64,000 bases of DNA. It comes from Pseudomonas graminis. Lineage in GTDB: Bacteria > Pseudomonadota > Gammaproteobacteria > Pseudomonadales > Pseudomonadaceae. Shown here piece by piece: positions 9,903 to 18,185 of the stretch (its first letter is position 1; every line of letters begins with the position of its first letter). Where the stretch lies: NCBI RefSeq assembly GCF_013201545.1, contig NZ_CP053746.1, positions 4,478,501 through 4,542,500 of the forward strand. Reading direction: 5' to 3'. Made by a program: the position numbers and the translations under genes. The notes under the pieces were generated by a model, which worked only from the letters and a program-made list of their open reading frames with translations, was not told the origin of the DNA and made no database searches.

Positions 9903-11135
9903 TCACCGGTGCTCGCTGCGCATCATCTCTTTCGGCACATACTTGCCGACCTCGAATTTGCCAATGGCCGCGCGGTGCACTTCGTCCGGGCCGTCGGCCA
10001 GGCGCAAGGTGCGCTGCATGGCGTACATATAGGCCAGCGGGAAATCGCCGGATACCCCGGCTCCGCCGTGCATCTGGATCGCCCGGTCGATCACCCGTAA
10101 CGCAACATTCGGTGCGACCACTTTGATCTGCGCGATCTCGCTTCTCGCCACCTTGTTGCCGACGGTGTCCATCATGTAAGCCGCCTTCAGGGTAAGCAGG
10201 CGGGCCATGTCGATTTCCATCCGCGAGTCGGCGATCTTGTCGATGTTGCCGCCCAATCGCGCCAATGGCCGCCCGAACGCCGTGCGCTGCACGGAGCGTT
10301 TGCACATCAGTTCCAGTGCCCGTTCCGCCATGCCGACCGAGCGCATGCAGTGGTGAATCCTTCCCGGGCCAAGGCGACCCTGGGCGATTTCGAAGCCACG
10401 TCCTTCACCCAACAGAACGTTTTCGTACGGCACGCGCACGTTTTCAAACAGCACTTCGGCGTGGCCATGGGGCGCATCGTCGTAGCCGAACACTGGCAGC
10501 GGTCGCACGATCTTCACGCCGGCCGCGTCAGTCGGCACCAGAATCATTGAATGCTGCTGGTGGCGCGGGCCGTCGGGGTTGCTCAGGCCCATGAAGACCA
10601 TGATCTTGCAGCGCGGGTCGCAGGCCCCGGAGGTCCACCATTTACGGCCGTTGATGACCCACTCATCGCCATCGCGCACCGCTGTAGCGGCCATGTTGGT
10701 GGCATCCGAGGACGCCACGTCGGGTTCGGTCATCGCAAACGCCGAGCGAATCTCGCCGCGCAGCAAGGGTTCTAGCCACTCTTGCTTCTGCGCGTCATTG
10801 GCATAGCGCACCAGCACTTCCATGTTGCCGGTGTCCGGCGCGGAACAGTTAAAGGGCTCCGGCCCCAGCAGCGAGCGGCCCATGATCTCCGCCAGCGGCG
10901 CGTATTCGAGGTTCGACAGCCCTGCCCCGAGCTCGGATTCGGGCAGAAACAGGTTCCACAACCCCTCGGCTTTTGCCTTGGCTTTCAGTTCCTCCATGAT
11001 GGCCGTCGGCTGCCAGCGGTCGCCTTCGGCCACTTGACGCTCGAACACCGGCTCGGCGGGATACACGTAGGCGTCCATGAAGGAGGTCACGCGCTCGCGC
11101 AGTGCCTGAACCTTGGGGGAGTAAGCGAAATCCAT
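9903..11135 (-). CDS. Acyl-CoA dehydrogenase family protein (ACAD10/11-like)
   Basis: A 410-residue flavoprotein of the acyl-CoA dehydrogenase superfamily. Signature regions are [15 protein letters not shown] (FAD/acyl contact), the KWWTSGA segment, and the C-terminal [20 protein letters not shown] motif. The pattern [22 protein letters not shown] is typical of the ACAD10/11-like branch. It would oxidise an acyl-CoA to the enoyl-CoA, passing electrons to ETF; the substrate cannot be read from sequence. It is divergent from a LysR regulator at 11293, its likely controller. Confidence 0.85.
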   Translation of the reverse strand: MDFAYSPKVQALRERVTSFMDAYVYPAEPVFERQVAEGDRWQPTAIMEELKAKAKAEGLWNLFLPESELGAGLSNLEYAPLAEIMGRSLLGPEPFNCSAPDTGNMEVLVRYANDAQKQEWLEPLLRGEIRSAFAMTEPDVASSDATNMAATAVRDGDEWVINGRKWWTSGACDPRCKIMVFMGLSNPDGPRHQQHSMILVPTDAAGVKIVRPLPVFGYDDAPHGHAEVLFENVRVPYENVLLGEGRGFEIAQGRLGPGRIHHCMRSVGMAERALELMCKRSVQRTAFGRPLARLGGNIDKIADSRMEIDMARLLTLKAAYMMDTVGNKVARSEIAQIKVVAPNVALRVIDRAIQMHGGAGVSGDFPLAYMYAMQRTLRLADGPDEVHRAAIGKFEVGKYVPKEMMRSEHR

Positions 11136-11231
11136 GGGGCAGCTGCCTTCTGTGAGGTGTTGTCAGGTCGTGATCCGATGCTAGAACAGCGCTCCCCATT
11201 TATCTAACCTATTCTCGCCGTGTATAAACAT

Positions 11232-11248
11232 TCATAACCGATATATGA
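11232..11248. promoter_or_regulatory. Candidate LysR-type operator
   Basis: An inverted repeat, TCATA-N7-TATGA, lies in the 157-bp divergent region between the acyl-CoA dehydrogenase and the LysR gene. Its size and AT-rich arms fit the T-N11-A class of LysR sites. This is inference from position and symmetry only. Confidence 0.4.
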
Positions 11249-11292
11249 TTCGGCGCATTCCAAACAACAAGAACCGCACGAGGCGCACGGCA

Positions 11293-12240
11293 ATGAACCT
11301 GAGCAAGGTCGATCTCAATCTCTTTATTGTGTTTGACGCCATCTACACTGAAGCCAACCTGACCCGCGCCGGCCAGATCGTCGGCATCACCCAGCCTGCC
11401 GTGTCCAACGCCTTGTCTCGCCTGCGCGAAACCTTCAACGATCCGCTGTTCGTGCGCACGGCTCAGGGCATGGTGCCAACGCCCATGGCGCAGAACATCA
11501 TCGGCCCGGTACGCAATGCCCTGTCGCTGCTGCGGGTGTCGGTGCAGGAGAGCCGGATTTTCAATCCGCTGCAGGCCAGCAAGAATTACCGCATCAGCAT
11601 GACCGACCTCACCGAGGCAGTGATTCTGCCGGCGCTGTTCCAGCGGCTGCGGCGTCTGGCGCCCACCGTGACCATCGAAAGCTTTCTGTCCAAGCGCCGG
11701 GAGACGACCAAGGAACTCGCGGCGGGCCGGCTGGATTTTGCCGTGGATGCGCCGCTGAACACTGACCCGCAGGTGCGCCACGTCAAGCTGATGGAAGACC
11801 ACTACGTGTGCGCCATGCGCCGGGGCCATCCGCTGGCAAACAAGGAGGCCATCAGCCTGGATGACTACCTCGGTGTCGCGCACATTCATATTTCCAGTCG
11901 ACGCAGCGGCCTGGGTTATGTGGACCTGGCATTGGGAAAAATGGGCATTCAGCGCAAGGTCGCGTTGCGTTCGCAGCACTACCTGATGGCCTCGCAAGTG
12001 TTGCAGCAGACCGACATGGTGATGACCGTCCCCGAGCGCTTCGCCCGACGCAATGACCTGCATTTCGTGTATTTGCCGGTGAACGACGTGCCGACCGTGG
12101 AGACGCACCTGTACTGGCACGAAAGCACCGACCAGGACCCGGCGAACCGCTGGATGCGCGAGCAGATCATCGAGCTTTGTCAGTTGGTGACTGCGCAGGA
12201 GCGCAAGTTGGGGAAGACCCTTGAAGCAGCTGTGAAGTAG
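11293..12240 (+). CDS. LysR-family transcriptional regulator
   Basis: A 315-residue protein with an N-terminal winged helix-turn-helix (residues 1-65: VDLNLFIVFDAIYTEANLTRAG, ITQPAVSNALSRLRE) and a C-terminal effector-binding domain. The start VDLNLFIVFDAI and FNDPLFVRTAQGMVPT place it in the NodD/LeuO-like branch. ATG 11293 is preferred over the upstream start because family proteins begin a few residues before VDLNL and GAGGC lies upstream. It probably regulates the divergent acyl-CoA dehydrogenase; the inducer is unknown. Confidence 0.88.
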   Translation: MNLSKVDLNLFIVFDAIYTEANLTRAGQIVGITQPAVSNALSRLRETFNDPLFVRTAQGMVPTPMAQNIIGPVRNALSLLRVSVQESRIFNPLQASKNYRISMTDLTEAVILPALFQRLRRLAPTVTIESFLSKRRETTKELAAGRLDFAVDAPLNTDPQVRHVKLMEDHYVCAMRRGHPLANKEAISLDDYLGVAHIHISSRRSGLGYVDLALGKMGIQRKVALRSQHYLMASQVLQQTDMVMTVPERFARRNDLHFVYLPVNDVPTVETHLYWHESTDQDPANRWMREQIIELCQLVTAQERKLGKTLEAAVK

Positions 12241-12264
12241 GCGTTCAGCGGCGCATCCGGCCAC

Positions 12265-12426
12265 TGTAGGACCGGCTTTAGCCGGGAAGCCGCCGGTATG
12301 AACACCATCAATTTTGAGGTGCTGCCGCCAACGCCTTCCCGGCTGAAGCCGGTCCTACAATTGGAATGCGATCATCCAGTGATGAACGCGGCGATCCAGT
12401 GAGACTGGCTTCAGCCGGGAAGAAGG
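12265..12426. repeat. REP cluster (GTAGGACCGGCTTCAGCCGGGAAG family)
   Basis: An inverted pair of REP units (12265-12288 and about 12335-12359) carries the palindromic core CCGGCTT(T/C)AGCCGG. A third, degenerate direct unit (about 12403-12426, GACTGGCTTCAGCCGGGAAG) lies just upstream of the liuR promoter. The same family recurs at 20.2, 20.4, 43.1-43.3 and 59.8 kb. Confidence 0.85.
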
Positions 12427-12446
12427 TGATGAGAGTGATACGCCCC

Positions 12447-12476
12447 TTGACGTTAACGTAAAGCCCAACTTACGTT
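12447..12476 (+). promoter_or_regulatory. liuR promoter with LiuR-like palindrome
   Basis: TTGACG (12447-12452) can serve as -35 and TACGTT (12471-12476) as -10 with an 18-bp spacer, or ACGTTA with 19 bp, the long-spacer design of MerR-type promoters. The palindrome ACGTTAACGT (12450-12459) overlaps the -35. The same palindrome precedes liuA, so autoregulation by LiuR is inferred. Confidence 0.6.
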
Positions 12477-12506
12477 ACGCCCATGCCTTCTGTATCGAGC
12501 ACTGCC

Positions 12507-12887
12507 ATGACCGCGACCACCTACAGTATTTCCGACCTCGCCCGCGAGCTGGACATCACCACCCGCACCATTCGCTTCTACGAAGAACAAGGCATGCTCA
12601 GCCCCGAACGCCGTGGGCTGGAGCGGGTTTATTCGGGCCGCGACAAGGTCACCCTCAAGCTGATTCTGCGGGGCAAGCGCATCGGCTTTTCCCTGGCGGA
12701 ATGCCGCGACCTCATTGGCCTGTATGACCCCGCCGGCGGGAATCACAGACAACTGAGCACCATGCTGGAGAAAATCGCCGAGCGTCGCGCGCAGTTGGAT
12801 CAGCAACTTCTGGACATTCAGCAGATGCAGCTGGAGCTCGACACGGCAGAGGAACGCTGCAAGGCCGCACTGGAAACATCCAGTTGA
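12507..12887 (+). CDS. liuR: MerR-family regulator LiuR of leucine/isovalerate catabolism
   Basis: A 126-residue protein with a MerR DNA-binding domain at the N-terminus (YSISDLARELDITTRTIRFYEEQG, about residues 6-29) and a C-terminal dimerisation coiled coil (LEKIAERRAQLDQQLLDIQQMQLELD). It heads the liu genes, as in other pseudomonads, where LiuR represses the regulon until a branched acyl-CoA intermediate accumulates. ATG 12507 is chosen because the proposed promoter would place the alternative ATG (12483) at the transcription start. No metal-binding cysteine pair like that of MerR is present, as expected for LiuR. Confidence 0.9.
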   Translation: MTATTYSISDLARELDITTRTIRFYEEQGMLSPERRGLERVYSGRDKVTLKLILRGKRIGFSLAECRDLIGLYDPAGGNHRQLSTMLEKIAERRAQLDQQLLDIQQMQLELDTAEERCKAALETSS

Positions 12888-12941
12888 TGCAACCCGCTAG
12901 CACAAGAACCTAAAGTCAAAACTCTCAGGAACGATGCCGCT

Positions 12942-13841
12942 ATGTCTCTCCCTCAACGTGTGCGTCTGGTTGAAGTCGGCCCTCGGGATGGCCTTCAGAA
13001 CGAATCCCACCCAGTCAGCGTCAGCGACAAACTTCAATTGGTTCAGGATTTGACCGACGCTGGCGTGAGCTACATCGAAGCGGGCAGTTTCGTGTCGCCG
13101 AAATGGGTGCCGCAGATGGCCGGCTCCGCTGAACTGTTCGCCGGCATTCAGCGCAAGGACGGCGTGATCTACGCCGCGCTGGCCCCCAACCTGCGCGGGT
13201 TCGAAGACGCGCTGGCCGCCGGCGTGAAGGAAATCGCCGTGTTCGCCGCCGCGTCGGAGTCGTTCTCCCAGCGCAACATCAACTGCTCAATCAGCGAAAG
13301 CCTGGATCGGTTTCTGCCGATCATGGAGGCCGCGCGCCTGCACGGCATCAGCGTTCGCGGCTACGTGTCCTGTGTGCTGGGTTGCCCCTATGAAGGTGAC
13401 ATTGCGCCGAAGCAAGTGGCGGCAGTTGCCAACGAGCTGTTCGCGATGGGCTGCTACGAGGTGTCCCTCGGCGACACCATCGGCACCGGCACGCCGGGCG
13501 CCACCCGCACGCTGTTCGACGTGGTCGCCGGGCAGATTCCGCGCGGCAAACTGGCCGGGCATTTCCACGACACCTATGGTCAGGCGTTGGCCAACATCTA
13601 TGCCAGCCTGCTGGAAGGTATTCAGGTGTTCGACAGTTCCGTGGCCGGCCTCGGCGGCTGCCCTTACGCCAAAGGCGCGACCGGCAATGTGGCCAGTGAG
13701 GACGTGGTTTACCTCCTGCAGGGCCTTGGCATCGAAACCGGTATCGATCTGGACAAGCTCATTACCGCCGGTCAACGCATTAGCGACATCCTCGGTCGAG
13801 CGAACGGCTCGCGGGTGGCAAAGGCACGTTTGTCGGCTTGA
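12942..13841 (+). CDS. liuE: Hydroxymethylglutaryl-CoA lyase
   Basis: A 299-residue TIM-barrel lyase that splits HMG-CoA into acetoacetate and acetyl-CoA, the last step of leucine degradation. Family residues are present: GPRDGLQNE with Arg15/Asp16, metal ligands His207 and His209 (GHFHDTYG), and catalytic Cys240 in GLGGCPYAKGATGN. It follows liuR by 54 nt and is cut off from liuABCD by a 690-bp region holding the CrcY-type sRNA, unlike the liuRABCDE order known in P. aeruginosa. The mvaB name is also used. Confidence 0.95.
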   Translation: MSLPQRVRLVEVGPRDGLQNESHPVSVSDKLQLVQDLTDAGVSYIEAGSFVSPKWVPQMAGSAELFAGIQRKDGVIYAALAPNLRGFEDALAAGVKEIAVFAAASESFSQRNINCSISESLDRFLPIMEAARLHGISVRGYVSCVLGCPYEGDIAPKQVAAVANELFAMGCYEVSLGDTIGTGTPGATRTLFDVVAGQIPRGKLAGHFHDTYGQALANIYASLLEGIQVFDSSVAGLGGCPYAKGATGNVASEDVVYLLQGLGIETGIDLDKLITAGQRISDILGRANGSRVAKARLSA

Positions 13842-13863
13842 TGTGCGACAAGTTGTCACACAA

Positions 13864-13904
13864 TGTTACCCTGCCCGCCATCACGTTCAGGGAAACGGGT
13901 AACA
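13864..13904. promoter_or_regulatory. Candidate CbrB upstream activator site
   Basis: TGTTAC (13864-13869) and GTAACA (13899-13904) form an inverted repeat with a 29-bp spacer about 85-125 bp upstream of the sigma-54 promoter of the sRNA gene. CbrB sites described at crcZ/crcY contain TGTTAC/GTAACA half-sites (from memory). The spacing here is not the consensus I recall, so treat it as a candidate. Confidence 0.5.
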
Positions 13905-13987
13905 CGGAAACACCTGGCGACAGATTCGGTCTTGAATCCACGCCGGTGAATTCCGGAAAGCCCCGCGAACCGGGACCTCAGCAAAGT

Positions 13988-14003
13988 TGGCATGGCTTCT
14001 GCT
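13988..14003 (+). promoter_or_regulatory. Sigma-54 (-24/-12) promoter of the CrcY-type sRNA
   Basis: TGGCATGGCTTCTGCT has the invariant GG (13989-13990) and GC (14001-14002) separated by exactly 10 nt, the RpoN promoter rule. It lies immediately upstream of the A-rich sRNA. crcZ and crcY promoters are known to be RpoN/CbrB dependent. Confidence 0.8.
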
Positions 14004-14013
14004 ATGTCTTACG

Positions 14014-14371
14014 TACGACAAAAATAACAAATGCAATAACCCAATAAAAACAAGACGTATCGGCTCTGACACAACAAGAACAACACGGACAGAGACGCAG
14101 CTAACTGATTTTTTTGGAGTGGATCGCTCTACTTGAGGCCTTGGCCTCACGACCGTACTGAGAACAATAAAACTGCGTTCAGGCAGCTACCAGACGAGTC
14201 GGATCGAAAGATCGAAGCGTATCAGCGCTCAAAAAAATACGTTTGCTCTTGGCCCCCTATGGGGTCGCTCAAAAAAAGCAAAAAAGGCTGGCTGCCAAAA
14301 ATAACAACAGGCCACCTAATAATAACAAGAGCATGCAGTTGAAATTGAAGGGGAGCCCAGGCTCCCCTTCG
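14014..14371 (+). ncRNA. crcY: CrcY-type small RNA (Crc/Hfq-sequestering decoy)
   Basis: A roughly 360-nt non-coding stretch starts about 12 nt after the sigma-54 -12 element and ends in a stable hairpin. At least six A-rich AAnAAnAA-type Hfq/Crc motifs are visible: near 14018 (CAAAAATAACAA), 14041 (CCAATAAAAACAAG), 14070 (CACAACAAGAACAACAC), 14161 (AGAACAATAAAA), 14296 (CAAAAATAACAACAG) and 14318 (AATAATAACAAGA). CrcZ/CrcY/CrcX RNAs carry such repeats and titrate Hfq/Crc to lift catabolite repression. In P. putida crcY sits next to the mvaB (HMG-CoA lyase) gene (from memory), as here. Ends are estimated. Confidence 0.85.
14347..14370 (+). terminator. Hairpin at the 3' end of the CrcY-type RNA
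   Basis: An 11-bp inverted repeat (GAAGGGGAGCC/GGCTCCCCTTC) has almost no loop and no strong T-tract (GTGCTATC follows). It most likely marks the RNA 3' end, but termination efficiency is uncertain. Confidence 0.6.
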
Positions 14372-14456
14372 TGCTATCCGGCATTCGTAAACCTCCCCTT
14401 CTACCTATTCCAGCGGCCAGCACCTCGCCCCCGTTGACATCAACCCGACCGCAGGC

Positions 14457-14470
14457 TTACGTTAACGTAA
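14457..14470 (+). promoter_or_regulatory. LiuR-like operator/promoter of liuABCD
   Basis: The perfect 14-bp palindrome TTACGTTAACGTAA lies 58 bp before the liuA ATG. It can act as -35 (TTACGT) with TTTATT (14482-14487) as -10 at 19-bp spacing, or overlap a -10 behind TTGACA (14434-14439) at 18 bp. The core ACGTTAACGT is shared with the liuR promoter, supporting control by LiuR. Confidence 0.75.
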
Positions 14471-14528
14471 AGGTGACACCGTTTATTCCCTCCTGACAGC
14501 CCTCCAATAACAACACGGGATGCAGTTC

Positions 14529-15692
14529 ATGAATTACCCCACGCTCAACTTCGGCCTCGGCGAAACCCTCGACATGCTGCGCGACCAGGTGCGCGCCTTC
14601 GTGGCCGCCGAGCTCGCCCCGCGCGCTGCCCAGATCGACAAAGACAATCTCTTTCCCGCCGACATGTGGCGCAAGTTCGGCGACATGGGCCTCCTGGGTA
14701 TTACCGTCGATGAGCAATACGGCGGCGCCGGCCTCGGCTACCTAGCCCACGTCATCGCCATGGAAGAAATCAGCCGGGGCTCTGCCTCCGCGGCGTTGTC
14801 CTACGGCGCCCACTCCAATCTCTGTGTCAACCAGATCAACCGCAACGGCACCCCCGAACAAAAAGCCCGCTACCTGCCCAAGCTGATCAACGGCGAGCAC
14901 GTCGGCGCCCTCGCCATGAGCGAACCCAACGCCGGTTCCGACGTGGTCTCGATGAAGCTGCGCGCAGACCGACGCGGCGACCGTTTCGTGCTCAACGGCA
15001 GCAAAACCTGGATCACTAACGGCCCTGATGCCAACACTTACGTGATCTACGCCAAGACCGACCTGGAAAAAGGCGCCCACGGCATCAGCGCGTTCATCGT
15101 CGAGCGCGATTGGCACGGCTTCTCCCGGGGCAACAAGTTCGACAAGCTCGGCATGCGCGGCTCCAATACCTGCGAGCTGTTCTTCGATGACGTTGAGGTA
15201 CCGGAAGAAAACCTGCTGGGGGCGCTCAACGGTGGCGTGAAGGTGCTGATGAGCGGCCTGGATTACGAGCGCGTCGTGCTCTCGGGCGGGCCGGTCGGGA
15301 TCATGCAGGCGTGCATGGACGTGGTGCTGCCGTACATTCACGACCGCAAACAGTTCGGTCAGAGCATCGGCGAGTTCCAGCTGATCCAGGGCAAGGTCGC
15401 CGATATGTACACCCAGCTCAACGCCAGCCGCGCCTACCTGTACGCCGTGGCCCAGGCCTGCGAGCGCGGCGAGACCACGCGCAAGGACGCCGCCGGGGTG
15501 ATCCTCTACACCGCCGAACGGGCGACCCAGTTCGGCCTGGACACCATCCAGATTCTCGGCGGCAACGGCTACATCAACGAATTCCCGGCCGGACGACTGC
15601 TGCGTGACGCCAAGCTCTACGAGATCGGCGCAGGCACCAGTGAGATCCGCCGCATGCTGATCGGCCGCGAGCTGTTCAACGAAACCCGCTGA
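14529..15692 (+). CDS. liuA: Isovaleryl-CoA dehydrogenase
   Basis: A 387-residue acyl-CoA dehydrogenase that oxidises isovaleryl-CoA to 3-methylcrotonyl-CoA. Typical segments are [43 protein letters not shown], and [14 protein letters not shown], which holds the catalytic Glu of this subfamily; the C-terminus has [22 protein letters not shown] (14529) matches the start of Pseudomonas LiuA and gives its usual length; a longer start (14520) is possible. It is the first gene of liuABCD. Confidence 0.94.
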   Translation: MNYPTLNFGLGETLDMLRDQVRAFVAAELAPRAAQIDKDNLFPADMWRKFGDMGLLGITVDEQYGGAGLGYLAHVIAMEEISRGSASAALSYGAHSNLCVNQINRNGTPEQKARYLPKLINGEHVGALAMSEPNAGSDVVSMKLRADRRGDRFVLNGSKTWITNGPDANTYVIYAKTDLEKGAHGISAFIVERDWHGFSRGNKFDKLGMRGSNTCELFFDDVEVPEENLLGALNGGVKVLMSGLDYERVVLSGGPVGIMQACMDVVLPYIHDRKQFGQSIGEFQLIQGKVADMYTQLNASRAYLYAVAQACERGETTRKDAAGVILYTAERATQFGLDTIQILGGNGYINEFPAGRLLRDAKLYEIGAGTSEIRRMLIGRELFNETR

Positions 15693-15708
15693 CCGCGCCG
15701 GAGGCCCC

Positions 15709-17316
15709 ATGACCATTCTGCACACCCGGATCAACCCGCGTTCGCCGGAATTCGCCAGCAACAGTGACGCCATGCGCACGCAACTCGACGCCCTGCACAG
15801 CCTGCTCGACCACGTCCAGCGAGGTGGCGGTGCGAAGGCGCAGGAACGCCACACCTCCCGGGGCAAGCTGCTGCCCCGGGAGCGAATCAATCGCTTGCTC
15901 GACATCGGCTCGCCCTTCCTCGAACTCAGCCAGCTCGCCGCCCATGACGTGTATGGCGAAGACGTCCCGGCCGCCGGGCTGATCGCCGGCATTGGCCGGG
16001 TTGAAGGCGTCGAATGCATGATCATCGCCAACGACGCGACGGTGAAAGGCGGCACGTATTACCCGCTCACGGTGAAAAAACACCTTCGCGCCCAGACCAT
16101 CGCCCAGCAAAACCGCTTGCCGTGCATCTATCTGGTGGACTCCGGTGGCGCCAACTTGCCCCGCCAGGACGAAGTGTTCCCGGACCGCGAACACTTCGGC
16201 AGGATCTTCTTCAATCAGGCCAACCTGAGCGCCGAGGGTATCGCCCAGATCGCCGTGGTCATGGGCTCCTGCACCGCTGGCGGCGCCTATGTGCCGGCCA
16301 TGGCCGACGAAACCATCATGGTCCGCGAGCAGGCGACCATCTTCCTTGCCGGGCCGCCGCTGGTGAAAGCCGCCACAGGCGAAGTGGTGAGCGCCGAAGA
16401 CCTTGGCGGGGCCGATGTGCATTGCAGGGTTTCCGGCGTTGCTGATCACTACGCCGACAGCGATGATCACGCCTTGGCCCTGGCACGACGCTGCGTGGCC
16501 AACCTGAACTGGCGCAAGCTTGGCCAGTTGCAGACCCGCCCGCCCCAGGCACCGCTGTATGCCGATGACGAGCTGTACGGCGTGATCCCGGCAGACGCCA
16601 AGCAGCCGTTCGACGTGCGCGAAGTCATCGCGCGGCTGGTGGACGGTTCGGTGTTCGATGAATTCAAGGCGCTGTTCGGCACCACGCTGGTCTGCGGCTT
16701 CGCCCACCTGCACGGTTACCCGATCGCTATCCTCGCCAACAACGGCATCCTCTTCGCCGAGGCTGCCCAGAAAGGCGCGCACTTCATCGAACTGGCCTGC
16801 CAGCGCGGCATTCCGCTGCTGTTTCTGCAGAACATTACCGGCTTCATGGTTGGCCAGAAGTACGAGGCCGGCGGTATCGCCAAGCACGGCGCCAAGCTGG
16901 TCACCGCCGTGGCTTGTGCGAAAGTCCCCAAGTTCACGGTGATCATCGGCGGCAGCTTCGGCGCAGGTAACTACGGTATGTGCGGCCGCGCCTATGACCC
17001 GCGCTTTCTGTGGATGTGGCCCAACGCGCGGATCGGCGTCATGGGTGGCGAACAGGCGGCCGGTGTGCTGGTGCAGGTCAAGCGCGAGCAAGCTGAACGC
17101 AGCGGCCAGACCTTCAGCGCTGAGGAAGAAGCCGCGCTGCGCCAGCCGATCCTTGATCAATACGAGCATCAGGGCCATCCCTGGTATTCCAGCGCCCGGC
17201 TATGGGACGACGGTGTGATCGACCCCGCCCAGACCCGCGACATTCTCGGCCTGGCCATCAGCGCCTCCCTCAACGCCGCCATCGAACCGACCCGCTTCGG
17301 CGTGTTCCGGATGTGA
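15709..17316 (+). CDS. liuB: Methylcrotonyl-CoA carboxylase carboxyltransferase (beta) subunit
   Basis: A 535-residue carboxyltransferase that transfers CO2 from carboxybiotin on LiuD to 3-methylcrotonyl-CoA. It shows the two crotonase-like halves of acyl-CoA carboxylase beta subunits: the N-terminal half with [19 protein letters not shown] and [14 protein letters not shown], and the C-terminal half with [25 protein letters not shown] and [23 protein letters not shown] lies 9 nt before the ATG. It starts 16 nt after liuA and is clearly co-transcribed. Confidence 0.95.
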   Translation: MTILHTRINPRSPEFASNSDAMRTQLDALHSLLDHVQRGGGAKAQERHTSRGKLLPRERINRLLDIGSPFLELSQLAAHDVYGEDVPAAGLIAGIGRVEGVECMIIANDATVKGGTYYPLTVKKHLRAQTIAQQNRLPCIYLVDSGGANLPRQDEVFPDREHFGRIFFNQANLSAEGIAQIAVVMGSCTAGGAYVPAMADETIMVREQATIFLAGPPLVKAATGEVVSAEDLGGADVHCRVSGVADHYADSDDHALALARRCVANLNWRKLGQLQTRPPQAPLYADDELYGVIPADAKQPFDVREVIARLVDGSVFDEFKALFGTTLVCGFAHLHGYPIAILANNGILFAEAAQKGAHFIELACQRGIPLLFLQNITGFMVGQKYEAGGIAKHGAKLVTAVACAKVPKFTVIIGGSFGAGNYGMCGRAYDPRFLWMWPNARIGVMGGEQAAGVLVQVKREQAERSGQTFSAEEEAALRQPILDQYEHQGHPWYSSARLWDDGVIDPAQTRDILGLAISASLNAAIEPTRFGVFRM

Positions 17317-17333
17317 CCCGAGAGAATCGCCCC

Positions 17334-18185
17334 ATGAATGATTTCGCCACCCTCGACATCGCCCTCGACCCACGAGGGTTCGCCACGCTCTGGCTCAACC
17401 GGCCGGAGAAAAACAACGCCTTCAACGCGCAGATGATTCGCGAGCTGATCATTGCTCTGGATCAGCTGCAGAAGGACGACAGCCTGCGTTTTCTGCTGTT
17501 GCGCGGACGCGGCCGACATTTCAGCGCCGGTGCAGACCTCGCCTGGATGCAGGAGTCGGCCAACCTCGATTACAACACCAACCTGGGCGACGCCCGGGAG
17601 TTGGGCGAGTTGATGTACAACCTCGCCAAGTTCAAGGCGCCGACCCTCGCCGTGGTGCAAGGCGCTGCTTATGGCGGCGCACTGGGCCTGATCAGTTGTT
17701 GCGACATGGCCATTGGCGCTGAAGACGCGCAGTTCTGCCTGTCGGAAGTGAAGATCGGCCTCGCCCCGGCGGTGATCAGCCCGTTCGTGGTGCAAGCCAT
17801 CGGCGAACGTCACGCGCGACGCTATGCCCTGACCGCCGAACGCTTCGACGGCACCCGGGCGCGGGAAATCGGCCTGCTGGCTGAGTGTTACCCCGCCGCC
17901 GATCTGGAGCAGCACCTGGAACACTGGATCGTCAACCTGCTGCTCAACAGCCCCCAGGCCATGCGCGTCAGCAAAGACCTGCTGCGTGAAGTTGCCGATG
18001 GTGAGCTGACCCCTGCCCTGCGCCGCTATTGCGAGAACGCCATCGCACGCATTCGCGTCAGCGCCGAAGGCCAGGAAGGTCTGCGGGCGTTTCTGCAAAA
18101 GCGCGAACCGGCCTGGCGCGGCAAACCCGGCACGCTGTCTCAAACACCACAAGACCTGCGTGCCCCACAAGGAGAGTCGCACTGA
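17334..18185 (+). CDS. liuC: Methylglutaconyl-CoA hydratase
   Basis: A 283-residue enoyl-CoA hydratase/isomerase-family protein that hydrates 3-methylglutaconyl-CoA to HMG-CoA. Crotonase oxyanion-hole segments are visible (GRGRHFSAGADLAWM and VQGAAYGGALGLISCCDMAI), along with FCLSEVKIGLAPAVISPFV. ATG 17334 lies 17 nt after the liuB stop. The stop overlaps the liuD start by one base (TGATG), so translation is coupled. Confidence 0.93.
   Translation: MNDFATLDIALDPRGFATLWLNRPEKNNAFNAQMIRELIIALDQLQKDDSLRFLLLRGRGRHFSAGADLAWMQESANLDYNTNLGDARELGELMYNLAKFKAPTLAVVQGAAYGGALGLISCCDMAIGAEDAQFCLSEVKIGLAPAVISPFVVQAIGERHARRYALTAERFDGTRAREIGLLAECYPAADLEQHLEHWIVNLLLNSPQAMRVSKDLLREVADGELTPALRRYCENAIARIRVSAEGQEGLRAFLQKREPAWRGKPGTLSQTPQDLRAPQGESH

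Noticed and set aside
14230..14290. Poly-A stretches as a terminator or slippery sites in the 14.2-kb region
   Set aside because: They lie inside the CrcY-type RNA and are better explained as part of its A-rich Hfq/Crc motifs.
15676..17178. A 500-codon minus-strand ORF opposite liuB
   Set aside because: Antisense shadow of liuB in high-GC DNA; His/Gln-rich composition, no motif, no RBS.
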